Source: Methylotenera sp. | Lineage (GTDB): Bacteria; Pseudomonadota; Gammaproteobacteria; Burkholderiales; Methylophilaceae | Assembly (NCBI RefSeq): GCF_029945705.1 | Contig: NZ_JAQSDC010000050.1 | Location: forward strand, 1 to 64,000 | Length of the DNA stretch: 64,000 bases | Reading direction: 5' to 3' | Part shown: one piece after another, positions 46,936 to 56,452 of the stretch | How the letters are laid out: each line of letters starts with the position of its first letter | Position numbering within the stretch: position 1 is the first letter of the stretch | Notes under the pieces: generated by a model | Told to the model about the DNA's origin: nothing | What the model saw: only the letters and a program-made list of their open reading frames with translations | Database searches by the model: none | Made by a program: the position numbers and the translations under genes

Positions 46936-47871
46936 TTACGGGGCTTTTATAGCCGTGCTAATTTCAGAAGCACTGGAGTCAGAAGGCACATTGACTGCAG
47001 CGCCATCTTTCAAAGCATTTTCTTCAGCTTGTTTGTTCATAATAATGATGCTGATACGACGATTAGTGGCATCGAATGGATTTTCTTTGTTAAACAAACT
47101 TGCAGACGAAAGCCCTACGACGCGCAACAACTTGGTTTCATCCATGCCACCTGCCACTAACTCTCGACGTGAAGCATTGGCGCGATCTGACGACAACTCC
47201 CAATTGCTATATGACTTTTCACCATTAGGATACGGCGTTGCATCGGTATGCCCTGACAGGCTAATTTTGTTCGGCACATCATTCAGCGTTTTACCCAGCT
47301 CTTGTAATATCTGCTTGGCATATGGCTGCATATCCGCTTTTGATGAATTAAACATGGCACGATTCTGCTCATCTACAATCTGCACACGTAAGCCATCTGA
47401 AGTAATATCTAGCAATAATTGGTTCTTAAATTTGCTTAAAGTTGGGCTATCATCAATCGCTTTTTCAATTTTTTTCTTAAGTTCTTCTAATTTCACTTTT
47501 TCAGCTTGTTCTAAAGCTTTTTTAGCCTCTTCAGCATCCACTTTTGTTTTCTTACCATCTGGTCCTTCTACTTTTTTCACTTGTCCAGATTTTTTTGTAA
47601 AATCGCTTCCCCCACCATTTTTAATTAGCGTATCACTAGCACCTACTGCGGTACCACCAGTCATAGCAACCAATAGCGGCGTTTTAAAGTAATCAGAAAT
47701 ACCTTCTTTTTGCGCTTTTGAAGTCGATCCCAATAACCACATCAACAGAAAGAAAGCCATCATTGCAGTTACAAAGTCTGCGTAAGCAATTTTCCATGCA
47801 CCACCATGGTGACCACCGCCGCCTTTTTTAATCTTTTTTACAATAATCGGTCTAACGCGTTCTTCAGCCAT
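46936..47871 (-). CDS. motB: Flagellar stator protein MotB
   Basis: A 311-residue stator subunit: a short basic cytoplasmic N-terminus, one membrane segment with the proton-carrying Asp32 in AYADFVTAMMAFFLLMWLLGS, a Lys/Glu-rich linker (about 90-135), and an OmpA-like peptidoglycan-binding domain with LSGHTDATPYPNGEKSYSNW and LSSDRANASRREL. The plug segment ISDYFKTPL follows the membrane helix. It pairs with the MotA encoded 41 bp upstream. Confidence 0.94.
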   Translation of the reverse strand: MAEERVRPIIVKKIKKGGGGHHGGAWKIAYADFVTAMMAFFLLMWLLGSTSKAQKEGISDYFKTPLLVAMTGGTAVGASDTLIKNGGGSDFTKKSGQVKKVEGPDGKKTKVDAEEAKKALEQAEKVKLEELKKKIEKAIDDSPTLSKFKNQLLLDITSDGLRVQIVDEQNRAMFNSSKADMQPYAKQILQELGKTLNDVPNKISLSGHTDATPYPNGEKSYSNWELSSDRANASRRELVAGGMDETKLLRVVGLSSASLFNKENPFDATNRRISIIIMNKQAEENALKDGAAVNVPSDSSASEISTAIKAP

Positions 47872-47912
47872 TACATGCTCCGTATTCAGTCATTGTTATG
47901 TTTAACAATTCG

Positions 47913-48773
47913 TTATTTGCCTTTAGCTTGTTTAATGTGTGCTTCTAGCTCTGCAAATCCTGGACGTTCTGTTGAGTAAAGAATTTTCCGACCAAATTCA
48001 ACGGCAATCGCTGGTGCATAACCATTTAAACTAGAAATAAGTGTGACTTTTACGGCGTTATACATCTTGGTACCTTCTTCTAGTTTCTGCTCTAACAAGC
48101 CTGAAAGTGGACCAACGAAACCATAGGCGAGCAAAATACCCAAGAATGTACCTACCAATGCATGACCAATCATCTCTCCTAATTCAGGTGGCGGTTTATC
48201 TAAACTGCCCATGGTATGTACTACACCCATTACCGCTGCCACAATACCAAACGCTGGAAGCGCATCGCCAAGCTTGGCAATACAATGAGCTGGCACATGG
48301 CCTTCCATATGGTGCGTTTCAATTTCACTTTCCATGAGTGTTTCAATCTGAAATGCATCCATATTTCCAGACCCCATTAAACGCAAATAGTCAGTGATAA
48401 ATTCAATTAGATGATGATCATGCAATAGATTTGGATATTTGCTGAATAGCGGACTCGCCTCAGGATTTTCAACATCGTTCTCAATCGACATCATGCCGTC
48501 TTTGCGGATTTTGGCGAGAATCTCAAACAACATTGCTAGCAAATCTAAATAAAGCGCTTTGTTATATTTAGAACCTTTAAACAAAGTTGGGAGTGATTTA
48601 CCTGTTGCCTTAAGTGCTTTCATGTCATTACCAACAACAAAAGCACCCAGTGCCCCACCAAAAATCATAAGTAACTCTAAGGGTTGCCACAATCCACCCA
48701 AGTGGCCGCCGCCCATGGCATAGCCGCCAAAAATTGTGCCTAATATCACTACGTACCCGATGATGACAAACAT
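47913..48773 (-). CDS. motA: Flagellar stator protein MotA
   Basis: A 286-residue inner-membrane protein with four membrane segments (about 2-20, 30-50, 170-192, 200-222) and a large cytoplasmic loop carrying LYLDLLAMLFEILAKIRKDGMMSIE, which contains the rotor-facing charged residues. PAFGIVAAVMGVVHTMGSL is the conserved third helix. It forms the ion channel with MotB. Confidence 0.94.
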   Translation of the reverse strand: MFVIIGYVVILGTIFGGYAMGGGHLGGLWQPLELLMIFGGALGAFVVGNDMKALKATGKSLPTLFKGSKYNKALYLDLLAMLFEILAKIRKDGMMSIENDVENPEASPLFSKYPNLLHDHHLIEFITDYLRLMGSGNMDAFQIETLMESEIETHHMEGHVPAHCIAKLGDALPAFGIVAAVMGVVHTMGSLDKPPPELGEMIGHALVGTFLGILLAYGFVGPLSGLLEQKLEEGTKMYNAVKVTLISSLNGYAPAIAVEFGRKILYSTERPGFAELEAHIKQAKGK

Positions 48774-49030
48774 GTTTGATTACTCCAGACCTAAACAATA
48801 GAATTTGTAGTGCTAGATAATGATGGTTATCTAATTAAGTTCAGAATATCAAGCTACACTGCAAATCAATCTGTGGAATAAAGGGCTGTTTTTAGGTTTA
48901 TATTGTGAATAGTACTTAACAATAAAACTAAGTAATAGCTGTAGAAATGGCTAGAAGTAAAGCTTGGGGGGTAAGTTTGTAATTAAATTGAAAATGACTA
49001 GTTCTACTAGCGCGTAAACACTAAGGCCTG

Positions 49031-49978
49031 CTAAACAATTTTCCAAACATAAATATCTGGCGTGTTTTTGTTACCGAGAATACGTATACTTTCAGGCACG
49101 TTTGGTATCTCAAATTCAAGACTGATTAATAAGCTACCAGGACGCATTTCTTTACTGGCTTTATTCCACAACATGCGCATAGCTGCTGGTGATAGGTAAG
49201 CGAAAATAACATCGTAATTTGCAAAATCCAGCGCCTGATAATTACCCAAGGTAAACCTAGCGGATGACCTGCGAAATTTGGCTCGAATAAAACTAATCAA
49301 CCACGGTAATGGTGCAATTTCAATGCCTTCAATTTGGCTATCTGGCCGTGTTTTAGCCATATACATGGACATATCACCCAAGCCGCTGCCAATATCAATT
49401 AAACGCACGGGACTGTCTTGCGGAATGAGGCTTGCTACTTGATGCCAAACCACGGGACGAGAAGGGAAAAATGGAACTTGGGTGCGAAATGTCGTCCAAA
49501 ACAGACTCAAGCTGATCATAAAACCAACAAGATAAACCGCACTAGGGATATGCCACTGAAGCATCATCCATGCGGCAAGTGGAAAACATAAGTGTATCCA
49601 GCGCCACCAACTTGCCATACCTGCAAGATAAGAAAACGTCGCAGCAAGCAGTGCCTGCATCAGCACCAAAGTAAAGATAGTAATATTTAAATTCATGCCT
49701 AAATAGGCTGCCGCAGCAAAATTCACCGCCCACACTATTGCGGCGACTGTCAGCAAGGCGGCACATTGAATGAACACCGCAAGTGTTGCTGGTACTAAGC
49801 GCATATTAGGCCTAACTAACGTTCGTATCTTACTTTTAGCAGTCTGTAATAATGATTCTTTATACAAATATTTATCATCACCCTGCTTGAGAGGTTGAGC
49901 CTTATGCTCTAACCTTAATTGCGCCAGTTCAGATTTAACCTCATATTTCAAACTATATTTATTAAGCACTTTTTGCAT
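49031..49978 (-). CDS. Membrane-associated class I methyltransferase
   Basis: A 315-residue protein. The N-terminal 60 residues are basic and soluble, then several hydrophobic segments (about 60-85, 88-117, 125-160) anchor it in the inner membrane. The C-terminal half is a Rossmann-type SAM-binding domain with motif I RLIDIGSGLGDMSMYMA (about 190-205), an acidic IEGIEIAPLPW and a NYDVIFAYLSPAAM strand. The substrate is unknown. It lies between flhC and motA on the same strand, a place where enterobacteria have no gene, so it might be read with the motility operons. It could also be an unrelated insertion. Confidence 0.75.
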   Translation of the reverse strand: MQKVLNKYSLKYEVKSELAQLRLEHKAQPLKQGDDKYLYKESLLQTAKSKIRTLVRPNMRLVPATLAVFIQCAALLTVAAIVWAVNFAAAAYLGMNLNITIFTLVLMQALLAATFSYLAGMASWWRWIHLCFPLAAWMMLQWHIPSAVYLVGFMISLSLFWTTFRTQVPFFPSRPVVWHQVASLIPQDSPVRLIDIGSGLGDMSMYMAKTRPDSQIEGIEIAPLPWLISFIRAKFRRSSARFTLGNYQALDFANYDVIFAYLSPAAMRMLWNKASKEMRPGSLLISLEFEIPNVPESIRILGNKNTPDIYVWKIV

Positions 49979-50026
49979 AATTTATATTGGAAACTAATTT
50001 TTTATAACAAGTTGTTAACTCAACAA

Positions 50027-50596
50027 TTAAGCTGGCATAGCAACCACTTTATAAGTTAATTCTTTAGCTTTTTTAGTTTTACCTGCGCGTGAAGGTACGT
50101 GGCATAAATTGCATACATATTTGTGATTTAAGTCATAGGTATTCACAATAAAACTGCCACCACAACAATTACAACTTTGCATTTTCAGCATTTTGCTTTC
50201 AACAAAACGTACTAGCGTCCAAGCGCGTGTCATTGACAATACTGGTTCTTCTTCAGCCTTTTCGCCCTCTTGTTCCACTTGTTGCAAGTAAAGGCTATAA
50301 GCTTTAATGATCGCGTGTATCCCTTTTTCATCGGTGTAATCCACCATGAATTTATAAATATTAAAGAAAATTGATGAGTGAATATTTGGCTGCCAAGTTA
50401 AAAACCAATCAGTAGAAAATGGCAACATACCTTTTGGTGGCGATACGCCTTTTAACTCTTTGTATAACTTGATTAAACGTTCACGAGATAAACTTGTTTG
50501 AGATTCAAGCAGTTGTAATCTAGCACCTAATTTAATCATTTTAATGGCTAGTTGAATTTGTTCTGCTTCATTCACTACACTTTTCTTTTCCATCAT
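50027..50596 (-). CDS. flhC: Flagellar master regulator FlhC
   Basis: A 189-residue protein of the FlhC family, partner of FlhD in the FlhD4C2 activator of class II flagellar promoters. The zinc-binding cysteines are present: Cys142/144/145 in SCNCCGG and Cys162/165 in VCNLCHVPSRAGK. RAWTLVRFVES and GVSPPKGMLPFSTDWFL are typical. It is 47 bp downstream of flhD. Confidence 0.95.
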   Translation of the reverse strand: MMEKKSVVNEAEQIQLAIKMIKLGARLQLLESQTSLSRERLIKLYKELKGVSPPKGMLPFSTDWFLTWQPNIHSSIFFNIYKFMVDYTDEKGIHAIIKAYSLYLQQVEQEGEKAEEEPVLSMTRAWTLVRFVESKMLKMQSCNCCGGSFIVNTYDLNHKYVCNLCHVPSRAGKTKKAKELTYKVVAMPA

Positions 50597-50643
50597 AATT
50601 CCCCTTAACTTAAAGTCAAACGCTATTCGTTAACTCATGTTGA

Positions 50644-50964
50644 TTAATGTGCCATGGCTTCGGCAGTTTGACCTGCCATTAAAACGGCAGTATGCAAATG
50701 GGCTTGTGCGCGGTCTTTTGTATAATTTGTTAACATACCCAAAATTGCACTATCATCAAAACGGAAACGTGCTAGCATCATGTTGGCATTGCTGAGTTTT
50801 AGAAGTTGTAAATTGCTGAGACCCTCAAGCAAGTCAGCGATGTCTTTACTAATACCTAAGCGAAAAATTGCAGTGGCTTTATCTGAACGAATCAACTGTT
50901 GAGCCAACATTAAGTAATTTAAGTTTGCATCTTTAATTTCTGCCATCATTTCTAATTCGTTCAT
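50644..50964 (-). CDS. flhD: Flagellar master regulator FlhD
   Basis: A 106-residue helical protein with the FlhD patterns IKDANLNYLMLAQQLIRSDKATAIFRLGI and LADLL-like ADLLEGLSNLQLLKLS. It dimerises and joins FlhC to activate flagellar genes. It is the first gene of the minus-strand motility run; a sigma-28 promoter lies about 430 bp upstream. Confidence 0.94.
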   Translation of the reverse strand: MNELEMMAEIKDANLNYLMLAQQLIRSDKATAIFRLGISKDIADLLEGLSNLQLLKLSNANMMLARFRFDDSAILGMLTNYTKDRAQAHLHTAVLMAGQTAEAMAH

Positions 50965-51091
50965 TTTATGTCCCCATTCACTTTTTCTTCGGTTGTAAAT
51001 AATGTGTTGCGCGTATGGGTGTACTTTGAGCTTGTTAACATTTCTTCACAATTAGGGTTTGTCGGTTAATTCGGTAGGATAAGCGGACGCG

Positions 51092-51128
51092 CCCTTGTAG
51101 GTGTTTGTCTTACAAACACCTACAAGGG
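51092..51128. repeat. 17-bp perfect palindrome with GTAG, REP-like
   Basis: A 17-bp perfect stem (51092-51108 with 51112-51128) with loop CTT; arms read CCCTTGTAGGTGTTTGT and its complement. It has the TTGTAGG...CCTACAA ends of the REP-like pair at 29203. No T-run follows on either strand. It lies in the flhD leader, 128 bp before the start codon. Confidence 0.65.
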
Positions 51129-51395
51129 GCAAGTTGAGTCTATATATATCAATCACTTAACCAATCTAAAGTAGCTTAAGCGTGTGTAAGAATATGTTAA
51201 ATCTGTAATTTCATTCTTAAAAATATCCTAATAATTTTCTTAATTTTCACAAAGCTCTGCCATTAGCACTGTTCGCGCCTTAATTTCTTTTCCTAAAACT
51301 CAATGCATCAAGAACAGTGACGGCATTCATTTCAAATTCTTTAATCCGATCACAAAGTAATGTGTAAAAACATTTTCGGTTTCATCTAGAAATAT

Positions 51396-51422
51396 TTATC
51401 GGCAGCACTTTATAAAACTTTA
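51396..51422 (-). promoter_or_regulatory. Consensus sigma-28 (FliA) promoter upstream of flhD
   Basis: On the minus strand: TAAAGTTT (51422-51415), 11-bp spacer, GCCGATAA (51403-51396). Both boxes match the enterobacterial FliA consensus exactly with the optimal spacer. The first gene downstream is flhD at 50964. The 735-bp gap 50965-51699 has no other recognisable gene; it also holds the palindrome at 51092 and a weak AAAGGG/CCCTTTT hairpin at 51564-51585 near flhB. Confidence 0.8.
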
Positions 51423-51699
51423 GGGAAATTTTAAATAAATACTAATTATTTTTTATAAAAATTCATAAGCTATTGAATTTATTTATAAAAATAATTAAAA
51501 ATATTTACATTTTGATCTATATAAGCTATCAAATTTGCCTTTATTTAATGCTAGGCACTTAAGAAAGGGCTGTTTTCACCCTTTTATTCCAAAGATGCAA
51601 TCGCATCAATCCGCCTGATAATTCATCCCATGTAGTCAACAAAGTAACAAAAAATATTTTTTACTTAAATGTTGATTTGAACAAACTTTAGGAATCGTC

Positions 51700-52899
51700 A
51701 TGGCAGAAGACAGCGATTTAGAAAAAACAGAACAGGCCTCCTCCAAGCGCTTAGAAGACGCTCGGAAAGATGGTGATGTGCCACGCTCTCGCGAGTTGGC
51801 AACTGTCACTGTGCTTTTCACCGCTGGCTTAACCATATTGATGATGAGCGAACATCTTAATCAAGCATTGAAAACCACAATGAGTTCAGGTTTACAGTTT
51901 GATCGTACTGCAGCGTTTGAACCAAACGTTTTGTTGATGAGAACAGCAGATTCTATTTCATCACTATTAACGGCATTTGCGCCCTTAGCTTTCATTTTAG
52001 TTGCTGTTGCCATTGCAGCACCAATATTAGTGGGTGGCTGGATATTTAGTGGTAAGGCATTCGTACCACAATTTAATCGCTTGAATCCTATTAAAGGCTT
52101 AAGCAATATTATTTCTAAAAACTCACTCGTTGAATTAGTTAAATCAATTGCAAAAGTGATGCTCGTTGGCGTAGTGGCTTATACCGTCATTTCACATGAT
52201 ATGGAACCGATACTAACACTATCTACTATGCCGTTAAAATCCAGCGTCTCTCAAGTAGGAAGTTTAATGTTGACAGGATTTCTAACCATCGTCAGCACCT
52301 TAGTGTTTATTGCTGCGATTGATGTGCCATATCAACTTTACCATTACGCTAATAAGCTAAAAATGACTAAAGAAGAGGTTCGTCAAGAATCTAAAGAGTC
52401 TGATGGTAACCCAGAAATTAAAGCCAAAATTCGCCAGCAACAACGTGAAATGGCTAAACGCAGAATGATGTCTGAAATTCCAAATGCAGACGTAGTGATT
52501 ACCAACCCAACCCATTATGCTGTGGCGATTAAATATCAAGATGCGGGTATGCGCGCCCCTGTAGTTGTGGCTAAAGGTGCAGATGAAGTTGCACTTAAAA
52601 TTCGTGAAATTGCTGGTGAACATAAAGTGTTAATCATGGAGTCACCTAAATTAGCGCGTGCTTTGTACGCACACACCGAACTTGGTAACGAAATCCCTGA
52701 GGCTTTGTATTCAGCAGTAGCTGAAGTATTGGCTTATGTGTTTCAAATGCGCATATTTAAAAAAGATGGTGGTTTTTACCCAGACATTCCAACAACGCTT
52801 GCCGTGCCTGATGCGTTAGATCCACATAGCTTGCTACCAGCACCTAGTATTATTGACGCTGAAGATGCTGGTTTTACTGATACCAGAGTATTTATCTAA
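51700..52899 (+). CDS. flhB: Flagellar export gate protein FlhB
   Basis: A 399-residue inner-membrane protein with four membrane segments (about 30-50, 85-115, 145-165, 185-210) and a cytoplasmic domain with the autocleavage motif NPTH in VVITNPTHYAVAIKY. The N-terminus EDSDLEKTEQASSKRLEDARKDGDVPRSRE is typical. The protein controls the switch from hook to filament export. The C-terminal tail after about residue 360 is longer than in E. coli. An AGGA precedes the ATG. Its stop overlaps the flhA start by one base. Confidence 0.96.
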   Translation: MAEDSDLEKTEQASSKRLEDARKDGDVPRSRELATVTVLFTAGLTILMMSEHLNQALKTTMSSGLQFDRTAAFEPNVLLMRTADSISSLLTAFAPLAFILVAVAIAAPILVGGWIFSGKAFVPQFNRLNPIKGLSNIISKNSLVELVKSIAKVMLVGVVAYTVISHDMEPILTLSTMPLKSSVSQVGSLMLTGFLTIVSTLVFIAAIDVPYQLYHYANKLKMTKEEVRQESKESDGNPEIKAKIRQQQREMAKRRMMSEIPNADVVITNPTHYAVAIKYQDAGMRAPVVVAKGADEVALKIREIAGEHKVLIMESPKLARALYAHTELGNEIPEALYSAVAEVLAYVFQMRIFKKDGGFYPDIPTTLAVPDALDPHSLLPAPSIIDAEDAGFTDTRVFI

Positions 52900-54983
52900 T
52901 GAACGCGCTTAACTTACCACCTTGGATGAATAAACTCGCAAGCCGTAATATTGCGGCACCAGCTATTATCATCTTGTTGTTGGCAATGATGATATTGCCA
53001 TTACCAGCAGTTATTCTAGATGTGTTATTTAGTTTCAATATTGCCATCTCCATCATGGTATTACTCATTGGCTTACAAACCAAAAAAGCACTCGATTTTA
53101 TCGCATTCCCAACCGTATTATTAATGACAACCATGCTGCGTTTGTCACTTAACGTAGCTTCAACTCGCGTAGTGTTAGCTGAAGGTCACAATGGCCCTGA
53201 TGCTGCTGGTAAAGTGATTGAAGCATTTGGTCACTTCTTGATCGGTGGTAACTACACAGTCGGTATCGTGGTTTTCGTAATTTTGACCATTATCAACTTT
53301 ACGGTTGTGACTAAAGGTGCTGGTCGTATTGCAGAAGTTGGCGCACGTTTTACTTTAGATGCTATGCCTGGCAAACAAATGGCGATTGACGCTGACTTAA
53401 ATGCAGGTTTGATTGGTGAAGATGAAGCACGCCGTCGCCGCGCTGAAGTTGGTCAAGAATCAGAATTCTACGGCGCCATGGATGGTGCAAGTAAATATGT
53501 ACGTGGTGATGCAGTCGCCGGCATCATGGTCATTATCATCAACATTGTTGGCGGTTTAGTTGTAGGTATCGTGCAACACGATTTAGCCTTTGCTGATGCG
53601 GTTAAGAACTACACCATGTTAGCCATTGGTGATGGCTTAGTTGCACAAATTCCATCACTAATTATTTCAGTAGCAGCCGGTGTGGTGGTATCGCGCGTAG
53701 CTAACAATGAAGATATTGGTGGTCAGTTAGTCACACAGTTGTTCTCAAATTCTAAAGTAGTGTATGTCACAGCTGGCATTGTCGGCGGCATGGGTGCCAT
53801 TCCAGGCATGCCTCACTTTGCATTCTTATTATTAGCGGCAATTTTGGCTGGTATGGCTTACTTTATTGCTGAACAGAAAAAAGTTGAAGATGCTGAACCT
53901 GTTATAGAAGAAAAGGTTGAAGTGCTTTCAACGATGGAAGAAGCTACTTGGGATGATGTTACACCTGTTGATTTAATCGGTCTTGAAGTTGGCTATCGTT
54001 TGATTCCATTGGTAGACAAAGCTCAAGGCGGCGATTTACTTAAACGCATTAAAGGTTTACGCAAAAAATTTGCACAAGAAGTGGGTTTCTTAGCGCCTAC
54101 TGTGCACATTCGCGACAACTTAGAACTCAAACCTTCTAGCTATAAAATCACGCTTAAAGGTGTGGAAATTGCGAGTGGTGAATCTAATTACGCTCAGTTC
54201 TTAGCAATAGATCCAGGCATGGTGTCTGGTCCATTACCTGGCACCATCACGACCGACCCAGCGTTTGGTTTACCTGCGGTGTGGATAGATAGCAACATTA
54301 AAGATGAAGCGCAAAACATGGGCTACACCGTGGTGGATGCTGGCACTGTGATTGCTACACACTTGAATCATATTATTTCTCTTCATGCTGCTGAGTTGCT
54401 TGGTCGTCAAGAAGTACAACAATTACTAGACCATATCAGCAAAGATTCACCAAAACTGGTGGAAGACTTAACACCAAAACTATTATCACTGTCTGTGATT
54501 CAAAAAGTATTGCAAAACTTATTATCTGAAGGCGTACATATTCGCGATATGCGCACTATTGTAGAAACACTTTCTGAATATGCCACACAAACGCAAGATA
54601 CTAGCGAGCTAACCGCTGTAGTGCGCGTTCAGCTTGGCCGTGCCATCGTGCAACAACTATTCCCTACTGGCAATGAAGTCACAGTCATGACGCTTGATAG
54701 CAACCTTGAGCGCTTATTAACACAAGCAATGCAAGGCAATGGCACAGCTGGTTCAGCCATTGAGCCAGGCATGGCAGAAACATTGTCTAGACAAGCAGAA
54801 ACTGCTGCTAAACAACAAGAACAAATGGGCATGACACCAGTATTGCTGGTTTCAGCCCCACTTCGCGCGGCGTTATCTAAATTTTTACGCCGCGCAGTAC
54901 CGCATCTTCGTGTGCTGTCACACGACGAATTACCTGATTCAAAAACCATACGTGTCACTAGTCTTATTGGAGGTTCAGCATGA
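52899..54983 (+). CDS. flhA: Flagellar export gate protein FlhA
   Basis: A 694-residue component of the flagellar type III export gate. Residues 1-330 hold about eight membrane segments with the FHIPEP signature region (RLSLNVASTRVVLAEG...AGKVIEAFGHFLIGGNYTVG) and TLDAMPGKQMAIDADLNAGLI. The C-terminal cytoplasmic domain (about 360-694) binds chaperone-substrate complexes. Length is normal. It overlaps flhF by 4 bp (ATGA). Confidence 0.97.
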   Translation: MNALNLPPWMNKLASRNIAAPAIIILLLAMMILPLPAVILDVLFSFNIAISIMVLLIGLQTKKALDFIAFPTVLLMTTMLRLSLNVASTRVVLAEGHNGPDAAGKVIEAFGHFLIGGNYTVGIVVFVILTIINFTVVTKGAGRIAEVGARFTLDAMPGKQMAIDADLNAGLIGEDEARRRRAEVGQESEFYGAMDGASKYVRGDAVAGIMVIIINIVGGLVVGIVQHDLAFADAVKNYTMLAIGDGLVAQIPSLIISVAAGVVVSRVANNEDIGGQLVTQLFSNSKVVYVTAGIVGGMGAIPGMPHFAFLLLAAILAGMAYFIAEQKKVEDAEPVIEEKVEVLSTMEEATWDDVTPVDLIGLEVGYRLIPLVDKAQGGDLLKRIKGLRKKFAQEVGFLAPTVHIRDNLELKPSSYKITLKGVEIASGESNYAQFLAIDPGMVSGPLPGTITTDPAFGLPAVWIDSNIKDEAQNMGYTVVDAGTVIATHLNHIISLHAAELLGRQEVQQLLDHISKDSPKLVEDLTPKLLSLSVIQKVLQNLLSEGVHIRDMRTIVETLSEYATQTQDTSELTAVVRVQLGRAIVQQLFPTGNEVTVMTLDSNLERLLTQAMQGNGTAGSAIEPGMAETLSRQAETAAKQQEQMGMTPVLLVSAPLRAALSKFLRRAVPHLRVLSHDELPDSKTIRVTSLIGGSA

Positions 54984-56452
54984 ACATTAAACGATTTTTC
55001 GGAAAAAACTCACGGGAAGCACTAAGCATGGTGCGTAAAGAACTGGGAGAAAATGCGGTCATTTTATCTAACCGCGCGATGAACGGTGGCAATGAAATCA
55101 TGGCTTTCAAAGAAGAAGACATGAATGCGATGGTCGCCAGAGATGAAGGTCAGCAACGCTCATTTAATGAAGAGAGCAATGACGCCCCTACTCTGCTGTC
55201 TTTACTCAGTAAAAACAATCGCAATAAATCGGCTGAAACGGTTCTAGATAAACGCGAATCGTTGCCAGCTGAAATTGATGATTATGATGAGATTGTAAGA
55301 CGCGCTGAGTTAAAAAATAACGCTGCCGCTATGCATAAACAAGCTGAAGCTCAAAAACAGGCTGCTCAACTAAGACCAACTGCCCCACAAAAACCTGTGA
55401 TGCAACAAGCTAGTCGCCCAGCAGCGCCTGTTCGCCAGCCAGCAAACCCTAATCCGTTGCCGACTTTACAATCTAGCCAACAAATGACTGACATGCTAAA
55501 CGAAATGCGCAACATGCGCAGTGTGATTGAGTCACAACTCACCGCTATTTCATGGGGCAATATTCAACAGCGTGACCCCATTAAATCAAAGATGTTAAGT
55601 ACGCTACTCTCTGCAGGTTTTAGCGCAGCACTCTCAAGACAACTCACTGAGAAAATGCCAGAAAATTTAAGTGAAGAAAAAGCAATGGCATGGATTAAAG
55701 CCATTCTCAGCATTAATTTAAACACGATAGAAAATGAAACTGAAGTATTAGATCAAGGTGGCATTTTCGCTCTAATTGGCCCAACTGGTGTAGGTAAAAC
55801 CACTACTACGGCCAAACTAGCGGCGCGCTATGTGATGAAACATGGTACAGAAAATTTGGGCATTATTACCACAGATGCTTATCGTATCGGCGGTCATGAG
55901 CAATTAAGAATCTACGGCAAAATTCTAGGTGTGATGGTACATGCAGTGAAAGATGAAGCTGATTTAAAAATCGCGCTTAATGAGCTAAAAAACAAACATA
56001 CTGTGCTGATTGATACCGTAGGTGTTAGCCAACGTGACCGTATGGTAGCGGAGCAAATCGCCATGCTTTCTAGCACCAATATGCCAGTAAAAAAACTGTT
56101 ATGCCTCAATGCAACCAGCACTGGTGAAACACTGACCGATGTGATTAAAGCCTATAAGCGCAAAGGCTTAGAAGGTTGCATCATCACTAAATTAGATGAG
56201 GCAGCAACAATAGGCAACGCTTTAGATGTCGTGATCAGAGAAAAAATTAAACTGTATTACGTGGCTAATGGCCAACGTGTGCCAGAAGATATTCATCTAG
56301 CCAATAAAGCCTATTTGATTCAGCATGCATTAAAACTTAAATCTATTAACAATCAACCATTCCAATTCTTGACTGATGAGCTGCCATTTGTCATGGGCAA
56401 TACGGTTGGCAGTACTATTCAATCTAAGTTAGCGGGGTTAAGCCATGTCTAA
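54980..56452 (+). CDS. flhF: Flagellar placement GTPase FlhF
   Basis: A 490-residue SRP-type GTPase. The N-terminal domain (1-150) is basic then low-complexity; the N domain and G domain (about 195-490) have G1 GPTGVGKTTTTAKLAARY (267 onward), DAYRIGGHEQL, DTVG and TKLDEA. FlhF sets the polar site of the first flagellar basal body and works with FlhG. Presence beside FlhDC is a betaproteobacterial mix of polar and peritrichous control genes. It overlaps the next gene by 8 bp. Confidence 0.95.
   Translation: MNIKRFFGKNSREALSMVRKELGENAVILSNRAMNGGNEIMAFKEEDMNAMVARDEGQQRSFNEESNDAPTLLSLLSKNNRNKSAETVLDKRESLPAEIDDYDEIVRRAELKNNAAAMHKQAEAQKQAAQLRPTAPQKPVMQQASRPAAPVRQPANPNPLPTLQSSQQMTDMLNEMRNMRSVIESQLTAISWGNIQQRDPIKSKMLSTLLSAGFSAALSRQLTEKMPENLSEEKAMAWIKAILSINLNTIENETEVLDQGGIFALIGPTGVGKTTTTAKLAARYVMKHGTENLGIITTDAYRIGGHEQLRIYGKILGVMVHAVKDEADLKIALNELKNKHTVLIDTVGVSQRDRMVAEQIAMLSSTNMPVKKLLCLNATSTGETLTDVIKAYKRKGLEGCIITKLDEAATIGNALDVVIREKIKLYYVANGQRVPEDIHLANKAYLIQHALKLKSINNQPFQFLTDELPFVMGNTVGSTIQSKLAGLSHV

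Noticed and set aside
51092-51128. 17-bp palindrome as intrinsic terminator
   Set aside because: No T-run follows on either strand; the GTAG and TTGTAGG ends match the REP-like elements better.
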